The position numbers and the translations under genes were made by a program. A stretch of 64,000 bases of DNA from Streptomyces sp. BK239 (GTDB lineage Bacteria > Actinomycetota > Actinomycetes > Streptomycetales > Streptomycetaceae), in NCBI RefSeq assembly GCF_004217285.1, contig NZ_SHKS01000001.1, forward strand, positions 1,275,638-1,339,637, written 5' to 3'. The notes under the pieces were generated by a model that did not search any database, was not told where the DNA came from, and worked only from the letters and a program-made list of their open reading frames with translations. Of the stretch, positions 17,658-26,078 are shown one piece after another. The number at the start of each line of letters is the position of its first letter. Within the stretch, counting starts at the first letter, position 1.

Positions 17658-19478
17658 CTATCCTGCCTTCTCGCCGTCGAACAGGGTGAGGGCGGTGTTC
17701 ACCAGGCCGATGTGACTGAAGGCCTGCGGATAGTTCCCCAGGTGGCGGCCCGCCACCGGGTCGTACTCCTCCGCCAGCAGCCCCACGTCGTTGGTGAGGC
17801 CCACCAGCCGTTCGAACAGCTCCCGCGCCTCGTCGGCGCGGCCCGTCAGATGCAGGGCCTGCGCGAGCCAGAACGAGCAGGCCAGGAACGCGCCCTCGTC
17901 GCCCGGCAGGCCGTCCACGGTGGCCCGCTCGGTGCTGTAGCGGCGCACCAGCCCGTCGTGGCCGAGCTCCGCCCGGACCGCGTCCACCGTGCCGATCACA
18001 CGCGGATCGTCCGGGGGCAGGAAACCGACGCGCGGGATGAGCAGCAGGGACGCGTCCAGTTCACGTGAGCCGTAGTACTGCGTGAAGGTGTTCCGCTCGG
18101 GGTCGTAGCCCTTCTCGCACACCTCGCGGTGCACCTCGTCGCGCAGTTCCCGCCACCGCTCCGGCTCCCCGTCCAGCGCCGGATAGCGCTCCAGCGTGCG
18201 CACCGCGCGGTCGGCGGCCACCCACACCATCACCTTGGAGTGCGTGAACTGCCGCCGGCCGCCGCGCACCTCCCACAGCCCCTCGTCCGGCTGCCGCCAG
18301 TGCTCGCACAGCCATTTCATCAGCGCGCACTGAAGCGCCCACATGTGCGGCCGCGGCGTCATCCCCGCGACCCGGGCCAGCGACAGCGAGTCCATGACCT
18401 CGCCGTACACGTCCAGCTGGAGCTGGTCCACGGCCCCGTTGCCGATGCGTACGGGCGCGGAGCCGGCGTAGCCCGACAGCCACGGCAGCTCGCACTCCGG
18501 GAGCCGGCGCTCACCCGCCAGCCCGTACATGATCTGCAGGTCGGCCGGGTCGCCCGCGACGGCGCGCAGCAGCCAGTTCCGCCAGGCCTCGGCCTCCTCC
18601 TCGTAGCCGACGGCGAGCAGGGCGCCGAGGGTGAGGGTGGAGTCGCGCAGCCAGCAGTAGCGGTAGTCCCAGTTGCGCACCCCGCCCAGCTCCTCGGGCA
18701 GGGAGGTGGTGAGCGCGGCGACGATCCCGCCGGTGGGCACGTAGGTGAGCGCCTTCAGGGTGATCAGGGAGCGCACGACGACGTCCCGGTGCGGCCCGTC
18801 GTAGCGGCAGCGCGCCGACCAGGCCTGCCAGTCGGCGACGCTGACGCGCAGCGCCTCCCGCGGGTCGACCAGCGGCGGACGCGGATGGTGCGAGGGGTGC
18901 CAGGTCAGGACGAACGCGACGGACTCGCCCTCCTCGACGGTGAACTCGGAGAACGTGCAGAAGTCCTCGCCCCAGGTGAGCACCTCCGGTTCGCTGCGCA
19001 GCCACACCGCGTCCGGCCCGGCGACCGCCACCCGGTGCCCGTCGGACCGCCGCATCCACGGCACGACCGAGCCGTAGTCGAAGCGCAGCCGCAGCGTGCT
19101 GCGCACGGTGACCCGGCCGCGCAGACCCTCCACGACGCGTACGACGTCGGGGGCCCGGTCGCGCTGCGGCATCAGGTCGGTGACCCGGATGGCCCCGTCG
19201 GCCGTCTCCCACTCGGTGTCCAGCACCAGGGTGTCGGGGCGGTAGGCGCGGCGGGTGCAGGGGCCCTCGGGGCCGGAGGGCGCGATCCGCCAGTGGCCGT
19301 TGTCCTCGTCGCCGAGGAGGCGGGCGAAGCACGCGCCGGAGTCGAAGCGGGGCAGGCACAGCCAGTCGATCGAGCCGTCCCTGCCGACCAGGGCCGCGGT
19401 CTGTTCGTCGCCGATGACGGCGTAGTCCTCGATGCGGGGATGCACGGGGTGCGGGTTCCCGGCGGGCCCCGGGGGCAA
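17658..19478 (-). CDS. Glycoside hydrolase family 15 protein (glucoamylase/trehalase-like)
   Basis: A 606-aa cytoplasmic (alpha/alpha)6 hydrolase. The N-terminal domain begins RIEDYAVIGDEQTAALVGRD, typical of bacterial GH15 trehalases and glucoamylases; the catalytic domain shows GVRNWDYRYCWLRDS near 262-276, ERRLPECELPWLSGY near 325, and WRNWLLRAV. Trehalose or alpha-glucan is the likely substrate. Start uncertain: TTG 19478 directly follows the TGA of the preceding gene (TGATTG) without a ribosome site; GTG 19445, just before HPRIEDYA, is the alternative. It lies in the sigma-factor operon, so the sigma factor may control it (inference). Confidence 0.88.
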   Translation of the reverse strand: MPPGPAGNPHPVHPRIEDYAVIGDEQTAALVGRDGSIDWLCLPRFDSGACFARLLGDEDNGHWRIAPSGPEGPCTRRAYRPDTLVLDTEWETADGAIRVTDLMPQRDRAPDVVRVVEGLRGRVTVRSTLRLRFDYGSVVPWMRRSDGHRVAVAGPDAVWLRSEPEVLTWGEDFCTFSEFTVEEGESVAFVLTWHPSHHPRPPLVDPREALRVSVADWQAWSARCRYDGPHRDVVVRSLITLKALTYVPTGGIVAALTTSLPEELGGVRNWDYRYCWLRDSTLTLGALLAVGYEEEAEAWRNWLLRAVAGDPADLQIMYGLAGERRLPECELPWLSGYAGSAPVRIGNGAVDQLQLDVYGEVMDSLSLARVAGMTPRPHMWALQCALMKWLCEHWRQPDEGLWEVRGGRRQFTHSKVMVWVAADRAVRTLERYPALDGEPERWRELRDEVHREVCEKGYDPERNTFTQYYGSRELDASLLLIPRVGFLPPDDPRVIGTVDAVRAELGHDGLVRRYSTERATVDGLPGDEGAFLACSFWLAQALHLTGRADEARELFERLVGLTNDVGLLAEEYDPVAGRHLGNYPQAFSHIGLVNTALTLFDGEKAG

Positions 19479-19793
19479 TCAGGGGTGCGGCCGGGGGAGT
19501 GAAGCGTGGCTCATTGCGCCGTCCGCGCCGGAGAAGATCACGCCGGTGTGCGCGGGGGCCTGGTTCAGCACCCACAGCCCGATCAGCGTGGCCAGCGCGA
19601 AGACGACGGCCACGAGCACGGTCAGTACGAGTCGCCGGCGGCGTTCACGGCGCAGCCATTCGCCGCGCGCCGTGCGGTAGGCGTCCGGGGCGGGCCGCAC
19701 GCCGCCGGCCAGCGCCTCCAGCGCCTCGCGCAGCTCCCGCTCGGTGCGGTCCTGGCCGGTGCCGGGCGACCCGGTCGCGTCTCGGTGCGTCAT
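19479..19793 (-). CDS. Small single-pass membrane protein downstream of a sigma factor
   Basis: A 104-aa protein: cytoplasmic N-terminus with ERELREALEALAGGVRPAPD (residues 19-38), basic patch WLRRERRRR, one membrane helix (about 55-78) and a short outside tail. Its ATG overlaps the sigma-factor stop (ATGA). Position, size and topology are those expected of an anti-sigma factor, and ALxxLAGxVRPAPDAY resembles the N-terminal region of some membrane-bound regulators, but no zinc motif is present. The function is inferred from context only. Confidence 0.75.
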   Translation of the reverse strand: MTHRDATGSPGTGQDRTERELREALEALAGGVRPAPDAYRTARGEWLRRERRRRLVLTVLVAVVFALATLIGLWVLNQAPAHTGVIFSGADGAMSHASLPRPHP

Positions 19794-20638
19794 CGCCGGG
19801 CCTCCATCGCCTGGGTGAGCGCGGCCAGGCCGCGGGAGGTGTGGGTCTTCACGGAGCCGCAGGAGATGCCCATCGCGGCGGCGATCTCGCCCTCCCTCAG
19901 CCCGAGCCAGTGTCGCAGCACGAGCGCCTCGCGCTGCCGGGCCGGCAACTGCTGGAGCGCGTCGATCAGCACGCGCTGGTCGTCGCGCAGCAGCGCCGTA
20001 CTCTCGGCGGAGGCGACGGCCTCGTCGGGCAGCTCCGGGGGGGCCTCGACATGCCGGCGGGCGACCTGGAGGTGGCGTATCCGCATCCGGGTCAGATTGC
20101 AGACCGTGGAGCGCAGATAGGCCTCCGCCGCCTCGGTGTCCCGCAGCCGCCGCCACTTGCGGTAGATCTGGTAGTAGGCCTCGGCGACCACGTTCTCCGG
20201 ATCGTCGGCGCCGAGCAGCACGGCGAGCCGCAGCATCGAGGAATAGTGCAACTCGAAGAGCCGTGCGACGCCGGCCTCCCGCTCCTCGGCGAGCGGCTCC
20301 GCCGGTGCACCGGCCACGGCGGCGAGCGGCTCCGCCGGGTCACCGGCTACCACACCCGCGAGCGGCTCGGCGGGCCCGCCTGCGCCGGCGGCTGCTGGGC
20401 GCTCAGGGTGCCTGCCCGCGACGGGGTGCCGCATCGGATCGGTGGCTCCGCTCGGGCCGGCGGGTGTCGTGAGGCCGGCGGGAGTGCCCGGGCCGGTGGG
20501 GCTCGTCAGGTCGGCAGGCCCGCCTGTGCCGGCGGGTGCTGGGCGGCCAGGGGGCGCGCCCGTGCGCGGGGGTGGTACGAGGTCGGGCGGCTCGCCGGTG
20601 TCGGGGCGGTGCAGTGGCGTCGGAGGTCTGCGTCTCAC
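19790..20638 (-). CDS. ECF-like RNA polymerase sigma factor with a long Pro/Gly/Ala-rich N-terminus
   Basis: A 282-aa sigma-70 family protein. Region 2 is LFELHYSSMLRLAVLLGADD (near 119-138) with VVAEAYYQIYRKWRRLRD; region 4 is QLPARQREALVLRHWLGLRE with the HTH EIAAAMGISCGSVKTHTSRG near 254-273. This is the SigE/SACE-type ECF layout. The first 115 residues are low-complexity with repeats of GGPAEPLA / GDPAEPLA / GAPAEPLA. The GTG overlaps the symporter stop (GTGA); ATG 20434 would remove half of the extension. It is co-transcribed with the symporter and a membrane protein that may be its anti-sigma factor. Confidence 0.87.
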   Translation of the reverse strand: MRRRPPTPLHRPDTGEPPDLVPPPRTGAPPGRPAPAGTGGPADLTSPTGPGTPAGLTTPAGPSGATDPMRHPVAGRHPERPAAAGAGGPAEPLAGVVAGDPAEPLAAVAGAPAEPLAEEREAGVARLFELHYSSMLRLAVLLGADDPENVVAEAYYQIYRKWRRLRDTEAAEAYLRSTVCNLTRMRIRHLQVARRHVEAPPELPDEAVASAESTALLRDDQRVLIDALQQLPARQREALVLRHWLGLREGEIAAAMGISCGSVKTHTSRGLAALTQAMEARR

Positions 20639-22191
20639 GGGTTGTTCGCTCCCGTCTCGGGGCGTCGCCTGAGGGACAGGCGGGACGGCAGGTCGGTCGA
20701 GTCGGCGCCGCGCGGCACGCCGAGGCGCGTGAGGACGGTGCTGCCCGCCACCGCGACGGTCAGGTTCACCAGCAGGGCCGCGAGCCCGGCGTAGATCTCC
20801 AGCGGTCCGAAGCCCAGGCGCACGATGGGAGAGAACCCCTCGCGCACCACCAGGCAGGTGCCGCTCACCATGCCCGCTGCCCACCCGGCGAGCAGCGCCC
20901 GCGGGCGCAGCCGTCCCGTGAACAGCCCGATGGCGACCGCAGGGAAGACCTGGAGGATCCACACCCCGCCCAGCAGCTGGAGGTTGACGGCGTCCTGGTC
21001 GCGCAGCCCGAGCACGAACGCCACCGCCCCCGCCTTCGCGGTCAGCGACACCGCCTTGGCGACGCGCACCTGCCGCTTGGGCGTGGCCGTCGGATGGACG
21101 TACTCGACGTAGACGTTGCGTACGAAGCTCGTGGCGGCGGCGATCGACATCACCGCCGCCGGGACCAGCGCGCCCACGGTGATCGCCGCGAACACCAGCC
21201 CGGCCGGCGGCCCGGGCAGCAGCCGGTCGACCAGCATCGGGACGGCCGACTCGGCGGCGCCCTCCGGAGCGCGCACCCCGGCGGCTAGCGCCGCGACGCC
21301 GAGGAGGCCGAAGAGGGCGAGCAGCCCGGTCCAGGCCGGCAGCGCCACCGTCACCTTGCGCAGGGTGCGCGGGCCGTCGGCGGCGAACGCCGCGGTGAGC
21401 ACGTGCGGGTACATCAGCAGGGCCAGCGCGGAGCCGAGCGCGAGGGTGGCGTACGCCGGCTGCTGTCCGGGGGAGAGGATCAGGGGCGAGTGGGCGACGT
21501 CCGGGCCGCCCATCCGCCGCGCCGCCCCCTCGAACACCGCCCCCGGCCCGCCGAGCCGTCGCAGCACCAGCCAGCAGACCGCCGTCACCGACACGAAGAC
21601 CGCGACCGCCTTCAGCGCCGAGATGAGCGTCGGCGCGCGCAGCCCGTGCCGGTAGGTGGCCACCGCGAGCCCCGCGAACAGGCCTACCATCAGCAGGTCC
21701 CCGGCCGGCCCGCGCGGGGAGACGCCGCCGGCCGTCAGCACCGCCCGGATCCCGAGCAGTTGCAGCGCCAGGTACGGCATCGTCGCGAGGATCCCGGTCA
21801 GCGCCACCGCAAGGGCCAGCGACGGCGACCCGTACCGGCCGCGCACGAAGTCGGCGGCGGTCACATAGCCGTGCCGGCGGGCCACGCTCCACAGCCGGCT
21901 CAGCAGGACGAAGGCGAGCGGGAAGACGATCACCGTGTACGGCACGGCGAAGAACGCGGGCGCGCCGTTGCCGTACGCCAGTCCCGGCACGGCCGTGAAG
22001 GTGTACGCCGTGAACATCGTTCCGCCGAGCAGCAGCCAGGTCCACACCGGGCCGAGGGAGCGGTCGGCCAGCGCCCAGCCCTCCAGGGAGGGCAGCCGGT
22101 CGTTCGGGCGCAGCCGGCGCGCGGTCACGGCGAGCAGCGACGCCCCGCCGATCACGGCGAGGAACGTCGCGGTCATGGCTCCGTCGGCCAT
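20635..22191 (-). CDS. Sodium:solute symporter (SSS family)
   Basis: A 518-aa polytopic protein with about 13 hydrophobic segments. SSS features: SLEGWALADRSLGPVWTWLL near residues 34-53, TMFTAYTFTAVPGLAYGNG near 58-76, and the long helix pair with GALVPAAVMSIAAATSFVRN near 347-366. The solute is not predictable; short organic acids, sugars or proline are possible. AAGGA lies 9 nt before the ATG. First gene of the operon symporter - sigma factor - membrane protein - GH15 - SDR. It is divergent from cstA across 239 bp. Confidence 0.88.
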   Translation of the reverse strand: MADGAMTATFLAVIGGASLLAVTARRLRPNDRLPSLEGWALADRSLGPVWTWLLLGGTMFTAYTFTAVPGLAYGNGAPAFFAVPYTVIVFPLAFVLLSRLWSVARRHGYVTAADFVRGRYGSPSLALAVALTGILATMPYLALQLLGIRAVLTAGGVSPRGPAGDLLMVGLFAGLAVATYRHGLRAPTLISALKAVAVFVSVTAVCWLVLRRLGGPGAVFEGAARRMGGPDVAHSPLILSPGQQPAYATLALGSALALLMYPHVLTAAFAADGPRTLRKVTVALPAWTGLLALFGLLGVAALAAGVRAPEGAAESAVPMLVDRLLPGPPAGLVFAAITVGALVPAAVMSIAAATSFVRNVYVEYVHPTATPKRQVRVAKAVSLTAKAGAVAFVLGLRDQDAVNLQLLGGVWILQVFPAVAIGLFTGRLRPRALLAGWAAGMVSGTCLVVREGFSPIVRLGFGPLEIYAGLAALLVNLTVAVAGSTVLTRLGVPRGADSTDLPSRLSLRRRPETGANNP

Positions 22192-22430
22192 GGGTCACCG
22201 TCCTTGGTGTGCCTGTGCCCTTACGCGTTGGTTGCGCGAAAGGCCCGTTCGGTTGACGGAGAGCCGCGGGAAAGATTCCGGACTTTCGCTGTCAACCGGT
22301 TCCGGAGGGCGGGCAACTCTTGCACAGACCGACGACGGGACGGGACCCCCACGGCCCACGTCGTCGCCGCTCCGCCCGCTCGCCCGAGCGGCCGGACGCT
22401 TTCACCCCGCAGTAGGAGCGAGGAGCCGCC

Positions 22431-24587
22431 ATGCCTGCGTCCACCCTGCCCGAAACCGGCCGACCGGTGCCGGAAAAGTCGCGTATGTCACTGCGTGCGG
22501 TCCTGTCATGGACGGCCGTCGCCCTGCTCGGCGCCCTCGCCTGGGGTGTGGTCGCGCTGGCCCGGGGCGAGGAGATCTCCGCGGTCTGGCTGGTGACGGC
22601 CGCGCTCGGCTCGTACGCCATCGCCTACCGCTTCTACTCGCGGTTCATCGCCCGCCGGGTGCTGCGGCCGGACGATCGCCGTGCCACCCCCGCCGAGCGG
22701 TTGGAGGACGGCGTCGACTTCCACCCCACCGACCGCCGGGTCCTGCTCGGCCACCACTTCGCCGCCATCGCCGGCGCCGGACCGCTGGTCGGCCCGGTCC
22801 TCGCGGCCCAGATGGGATACCTGCCCGGCACCCTGTGGATCGTCGCCGGCGTGATCTTCGCCGGGGCCGTGCAGGACATGGTCGTGCTGTTCCTGTCGAT
22901 GCGCCGGGACGGCACGTCGCTCGGCCAGATGGCCCGGGACGAGATCGGCCGGGTGGGCGGCGCCGCGGCCCTGGTCGCCGTCTTCGCCATCATGATCATC
23001 CTGCTGGGGGTGCTCGCGCTGGTCGTCGTCAACGCGCTCGCTCACTCCCCGTGGGGCACGTTCTCCGTAGCGATGACGATCCCCATTGCCCTCTTCATGG
23101 GCCTGTGGCTGCACCGCGTCCGCCCCGGCCGGGTCGTGGAGACCAGCTTCATCGGCGTCGCCCTGCTGCTCCTCGCGATCGTCGGCGGCGGCTGGGTGCA
23201 GAACTCCTCCCTGGCCGGGGCCTTCACCCTCAGTCCCACCACTCTCGTCCTGTGCCTGATCGGCTACGGCTTCGTCGCCTCCGTCCTGCCCGTGTGGATG
23301 CTGCTCGCGCCGCGCGACTACCTCTCCACGTTCATGAAGGTCGGCACCATCGCGCTGCTCGCGGTCGGTGTGGTCGTGGCCGCGCCCGTGCTCAGGGCGG
23401 ACGCGGTGACCGACTTCGCCTCCTCGGGCGCCGGCCCGGTCTTCGCGGGCTCGCTGTTCCCGTTCCTCTTCATCACCGTCGCCTGTGGCGCGCTCTCCGG
23501 CTTCCACGCCCTGGTCGCCTCCGGGACCACCCCGAAGCTGATCCAGAAGGAGTCCCAGATCCGGATGATCGGCTACGGCGCCATGCTGATGGAGTCGTTC
23601 GTCGCGATCATGGCGCTGATCGCCGCGGCGACCCTGGAGCCGGGCCTCTACTACGCGATGAACGCACCGGCGGGTCTGCTGGGCGGCACGGTCGAGTCCG
23701 CGTCCCACGCGGTGGCCGGCCTCGGCTTCACCATCACGCCCGACCAGCTCACCCAGGCCGCCGAGGCCGTCGAGGAGCAGACCCTGATCGCCCGCTCCGG
23801 AGGCGCCCCCACTCTGGCCGTCGGTATGTCGGAGATCTTCTCCGGCGTCTTCGGCGGCACCGCGATGAAGGCCTTCTGGTACCACTTCGCCATCATGTTC
23901 GAGGCGCTGTTCATCCTGACCACGGTGGACGCGGGCACCCGGGTCGGCCGCTTCATGCTCCAGGACATGCTCGGCAATGTGTGGAAGCCCGTCGGCCGGG
24001 TCAACTGGAAGCCGGGGATCTGGCTGTGCAGCGCCCTCGTCGTGGCCGCCTGGGGCTACTTCCTCCACGCCGGCGCCACCGACCCGCTCGGCGGGATCAA
24101 CCAGCTCTTCCCGCTGTTCGGCATCGCCAACCAGCTGCTGGCCGCCATCGCCCTGACCGTCTGCACGACGGTCCTCGTCAAGTCCGGCCGACTGCGCTGG
24201 GCCTGGGTCACGGGCGTCCCGCTGGCCTGGGTCGTCGCGATCACCTTCACCGCCGGCTGGCAGAAGATCTTCTCCGACGACCCCAGGATCGGCTTCTTCG
24301 CCCAGCGCGCCAAGTACGCCGACGCCGTCGACGCGGGGCAGCTCCTGCCGCCGGCCAAGTCCCCCGACGACATGCACACGGTGATCACCAACTCCACGGT
24401 CGACGGCGTCCTGATCGCCCTCTTCCTGCTCCTGGTCGCGGTGGTCATCGTGAACGCGGCGGTGGTGTGCGTCCGTGCCGTACGCGCCCCGGGGGCCCTC
24501 CCGACGACGGAGGCCCCCTACGTCGAGTCCCGCATCGGCGTCCCGGCCCAGGCCCCGTCGAAGCCGCTGGCGCAGGCCCGCCGGTGA
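22431..24587 (+). CDS. cstA: Carbon starvation protein A (CstA), peptide/pyruvate transporter
   Basis: A 718-aa membrane protein with about 16 hydrophobic segments. CstA signatures: DRRATPAERLEDGVDFHPTD near residues 80-99, LGHHFAAIAGAGPLVGPVLA near 105-124, GALSGFHALVASGTTPKLI near 351-369 and DAGTRVGRFMLQDMLGN near 500-516. Homologues take up pyruvate or peptides during starvation. GGAG lies 8 nt before the ATG. The next small gene, YbdD type, overlaps its stop, as in other bacteria. Confidence 0.93.
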   Translation: MPASTLPETGRPVPEKSRMSLRAVLSWTAVALLGALAWGVVALARGEEISAVWLVTAALGSYAIAYRFYSRFIARRVLRPDDRRATPAERLEDGVDFHPTDRRVLLGHHFAAIAGAGPLVGPVLAAQMGYLPGTLWIVAGVIFAGAVQDMVVLFLSMRRDGTSLGQMARDEIGRVGGAAALVAVFAIMIILLGVLALVVVNALAHSPWGTFSVAMTIPIALFMGLWLHRVRPGRVVETSFIGVALLLLAIVGGGWVQNSSLAGAFTLSPTTLVLCLIGYGFVASVLPVWMLLAPRDYLSTFMKVGTIALLAVGVVVAAPVLRADAVTDFASSGAGPVFAGSLFPFLFITVACGALSGFHALVASGTTPKLIQKESQIRMIGYGAMLMESFVAIMALIAAATLEPGLYYAMNAPAGLLGGTVESASHAVAGLGFTITPDQLTQAAEAVEEQTLIARSGGAPTLAVGMSEIFSGVFGGTAMKAFWYHFAIMFEALFILTTVDAGTRVGRFMLQDMLGNVWKPVGRVNWKPGIWLCSALVVAAWGYFLHAGATDPLGGINQLFPLFGIANQLLAAIALTVCTTVLVKSGRLRWAWVTGVPLAWVVAITFTAGWQKIFSDDPRIGFFAQRAKYADAVDAGQLLPPAKSPDDMHTVITNSTVDGVLIALFLLLVAVVIVNAAVVCVRAVRAPGALPTTEAPYVESRIGVPAQAPSKPLAQARR

Positions 24588-24799
24588 GGACGGCGCTCCG
24601 GGCGCTCGCGGCGTCGGCGGTGCGCGTGCTGCGGGCGGTGCGCTGGTATCTGCGGGAGCTGACCGGCGAGGCGGAGTACGACCGTCACTGCGAACGGCGT
24701 CGCCGCGACCACCCGCACGCCCCCGTCCCCACCCGCCGTGAGTACCAGGCGCTGCGCACGCGACACCGCGAGGACCACCCGCAGAGCCGCTGCTGCTGA
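24584..24799 (+). CDS. YbdD/YjiX family small protein, CstA partner
   Basis: A 71-aa basic protein ending in Cys-Cys. Family residues WYLRELTGEAEYDRHCERRR (about 21-40) and REYQALRTRHRE are present. Homologues stand next to cstA/btsT and are needed for its transport activity. GTG start overlaps the cstA stop (GTGA). Confidence 0.88.
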   Translation: MRTALRALAASAVRVLRAVRWYLRELTGEAEYDRHCERRRRDHPHAPVPTRREYQALRTRHREDHPQSRCC

Positions 24800-24908
24800 C
24801 GCGCTGAGCCGCGCATTCGCCGAGCGGCTGCCGCTGACGTCGAAGCGCTCGGGCGCAGCCCCCGCAGGGCCCTCGCAGAGTCGCCGCCGCAGCAGCTCAG
24901 GAAGCGCC

Positions 24909-24948
24909 CGGACGGAACCGCCGGCTACACCGCCGCCGGTTCCGTCCG
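24909..24948. terminator. Hairpin overlapping the SURF1 stop
   Basis: CGGACGGAACCG pairs exactly with CGGTTCCGTCCG; the loop holds the SURF1 stop codon. It lies between convergent genes and may serve both. Confidence 0.55.
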
Positions 24949-25716
24949 CTCCGTCTGCTCCTGCGCGCTCTCCCGCCGGTCGCGCAGCTCGCGGCGGACC
25001 AGCACGACCCAGCCGACCGGCACCGCGGCGGAGAACAGCCACCACTGGATGGCGTACGCGTAGTTCAGCGCGGCGTCCTCGTCACCGGGGCGGCCGATGA
25101 GCTGCGGGGTGTCACCCCGGGGCGCGGGCGAGGTCAGCGCGATGTAGCCGCCGAGCACCGGCGCGCCGAGGCGGCGCGCCTCCTGCTCGCTGTTGATCAG
25201 CATGACCTGCCGGTCGGGGAGGCCCTTGAGGTCCTTGATGCCGCTCGCCTCGGTCGTCTCGTCGGGCATGAGCCGCCCGGTGACGGTGATCTGTCCGGCG
25301 GGCGGCGCGGGCACCCGGGGGAACGCGGTCTGCGTGGGGGCGTCGGCGGGGACCCAGCCCCGGTTGACCAGCAGCACCTTGCCGTCCGTCAGCACGAACG
25401 GGGTGAGTACGTGGAAGCCGACCGCCTCGTCGGCGTTGACGCGCCGCCGGACGACGACTTCCCGCGAGGTGTCGAACCGGCCCGTGGCGCTGACGTTGCG
25501 GTACCGCTCGTCCCTGGTCACCACGTGCCCCGGTGACGTCATGCGCTCCACCGGGACCGGCGCGGAGGAGAGCGCGTCCGAGACCAGCTGGTTGCGGGCG
25601 GTGCGCTCCTCGTAGCGGTGCATCTGCCAGATGCCCAGCCTGATCATCGTGGGGATGAGCAGCAGGGCGACCAGCGTGAGGATCACCCACTGCCGGGACA
25701 ACAGGAAGCGGTACAC
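24925..25716 (-). CDS. SURF1 family cytochrome oxidase assembly protein
   Basis: A 263-aa membrane protein with helices at both ends (residues 9-29 and about 222-242) and a large outside domain. SURF1 marks: LGIWQMHRYEERTARNQ near 27-43, GFHVLTPFVLTDGKVLLVNR GWVP near 115-138 (written in two parts), and the second-helix motif YAYAIQWWLFSAAVPVGW. It assists heme-copper oxidase assembly. GTG 25716 is chosen as the codon just before the membrane anchor; the open frame upstream overlaps the neighbouring gene. Confidence 0.9.
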   Translation of the reverse strand: MYRFLLSRQWVILTLVALLLIPTMIRLGIWQMHRYEERTARNQLVSDALSSAPVPVERMTSPGHVVTRDERYRNVSATGRFDTSREVVVRRRVNADEAVGFHVLTPFVLTDGKVLLVNRGWVPADAPTQTAFPRVPAPPAGQITVTGRLMPDETTEASGIKDLKGLPDRQVMLINSEQEARRLGAPVLGGYIALTSPAPRGDTPQLIGRPGDEDAALNYAYAIQWWLFSAAVPVGWVVLVRRELRDRRESAQEQTERTEPAAV

Positions 25717-25765
25717 CCCACGACCGTACAACTCGGCCCTGGGGCGCACGCGGGTGGGGGCGGTC

Positions 25766-25999
25766 TCAGACCCGGTCGACGATCCCCACCTTCCCCTCCG
25801 CGCGAGCGCAGTGGGCGCCGCAGTACCAGTGGCCCTCGACATCGACGCCCTGCCCGATGATCTGCACACGACAGTGCTCGCAGATCGGTGCCATGCGGTG
25901 GATCGCGCAGGAGAAGCAGTCGAAGACGTGCACCGCGCCCTGCGCGTGCACCTCGAAGGTCATGCCGTAGTTGTTGCCGCAGACTTCACATGTCGCCAT
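25766..25999 (-). CDS. Small eight-cysteine zinc-ribbon/LIM-like protein
   Basis: A 77-aa protein with four Cys pairs: CEVC (4-7), CFSC (28-31), CEHC (39-42) and CGAHC (60-64), plus conserved His residues. The spacing suggests two treble-clef or LIM-like zinc sites. No DNA-binding helix is evident. I recall it as conserved across Streptomyces with no known role. It sits between SURF1 and the exonuclease gene, all on the minus strand. Confidence 0.82.
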   Translation of the reverse strand: MATCEVCGNNYGMTFEVHAQGAVHVFDCFSCAIHRMAPICEHCRVQIIGQGVDVEGHWYCGAHCARAEGKVGIVDRV

Positions 26000-26078
26000 G
26001 CGCCACAGGGTGAGCCGTCGGAGCGGCGCGGGCGAGTCGGCTCCAGGCGAGTCGCCCGTCAATCACCCGTCCGTACGG

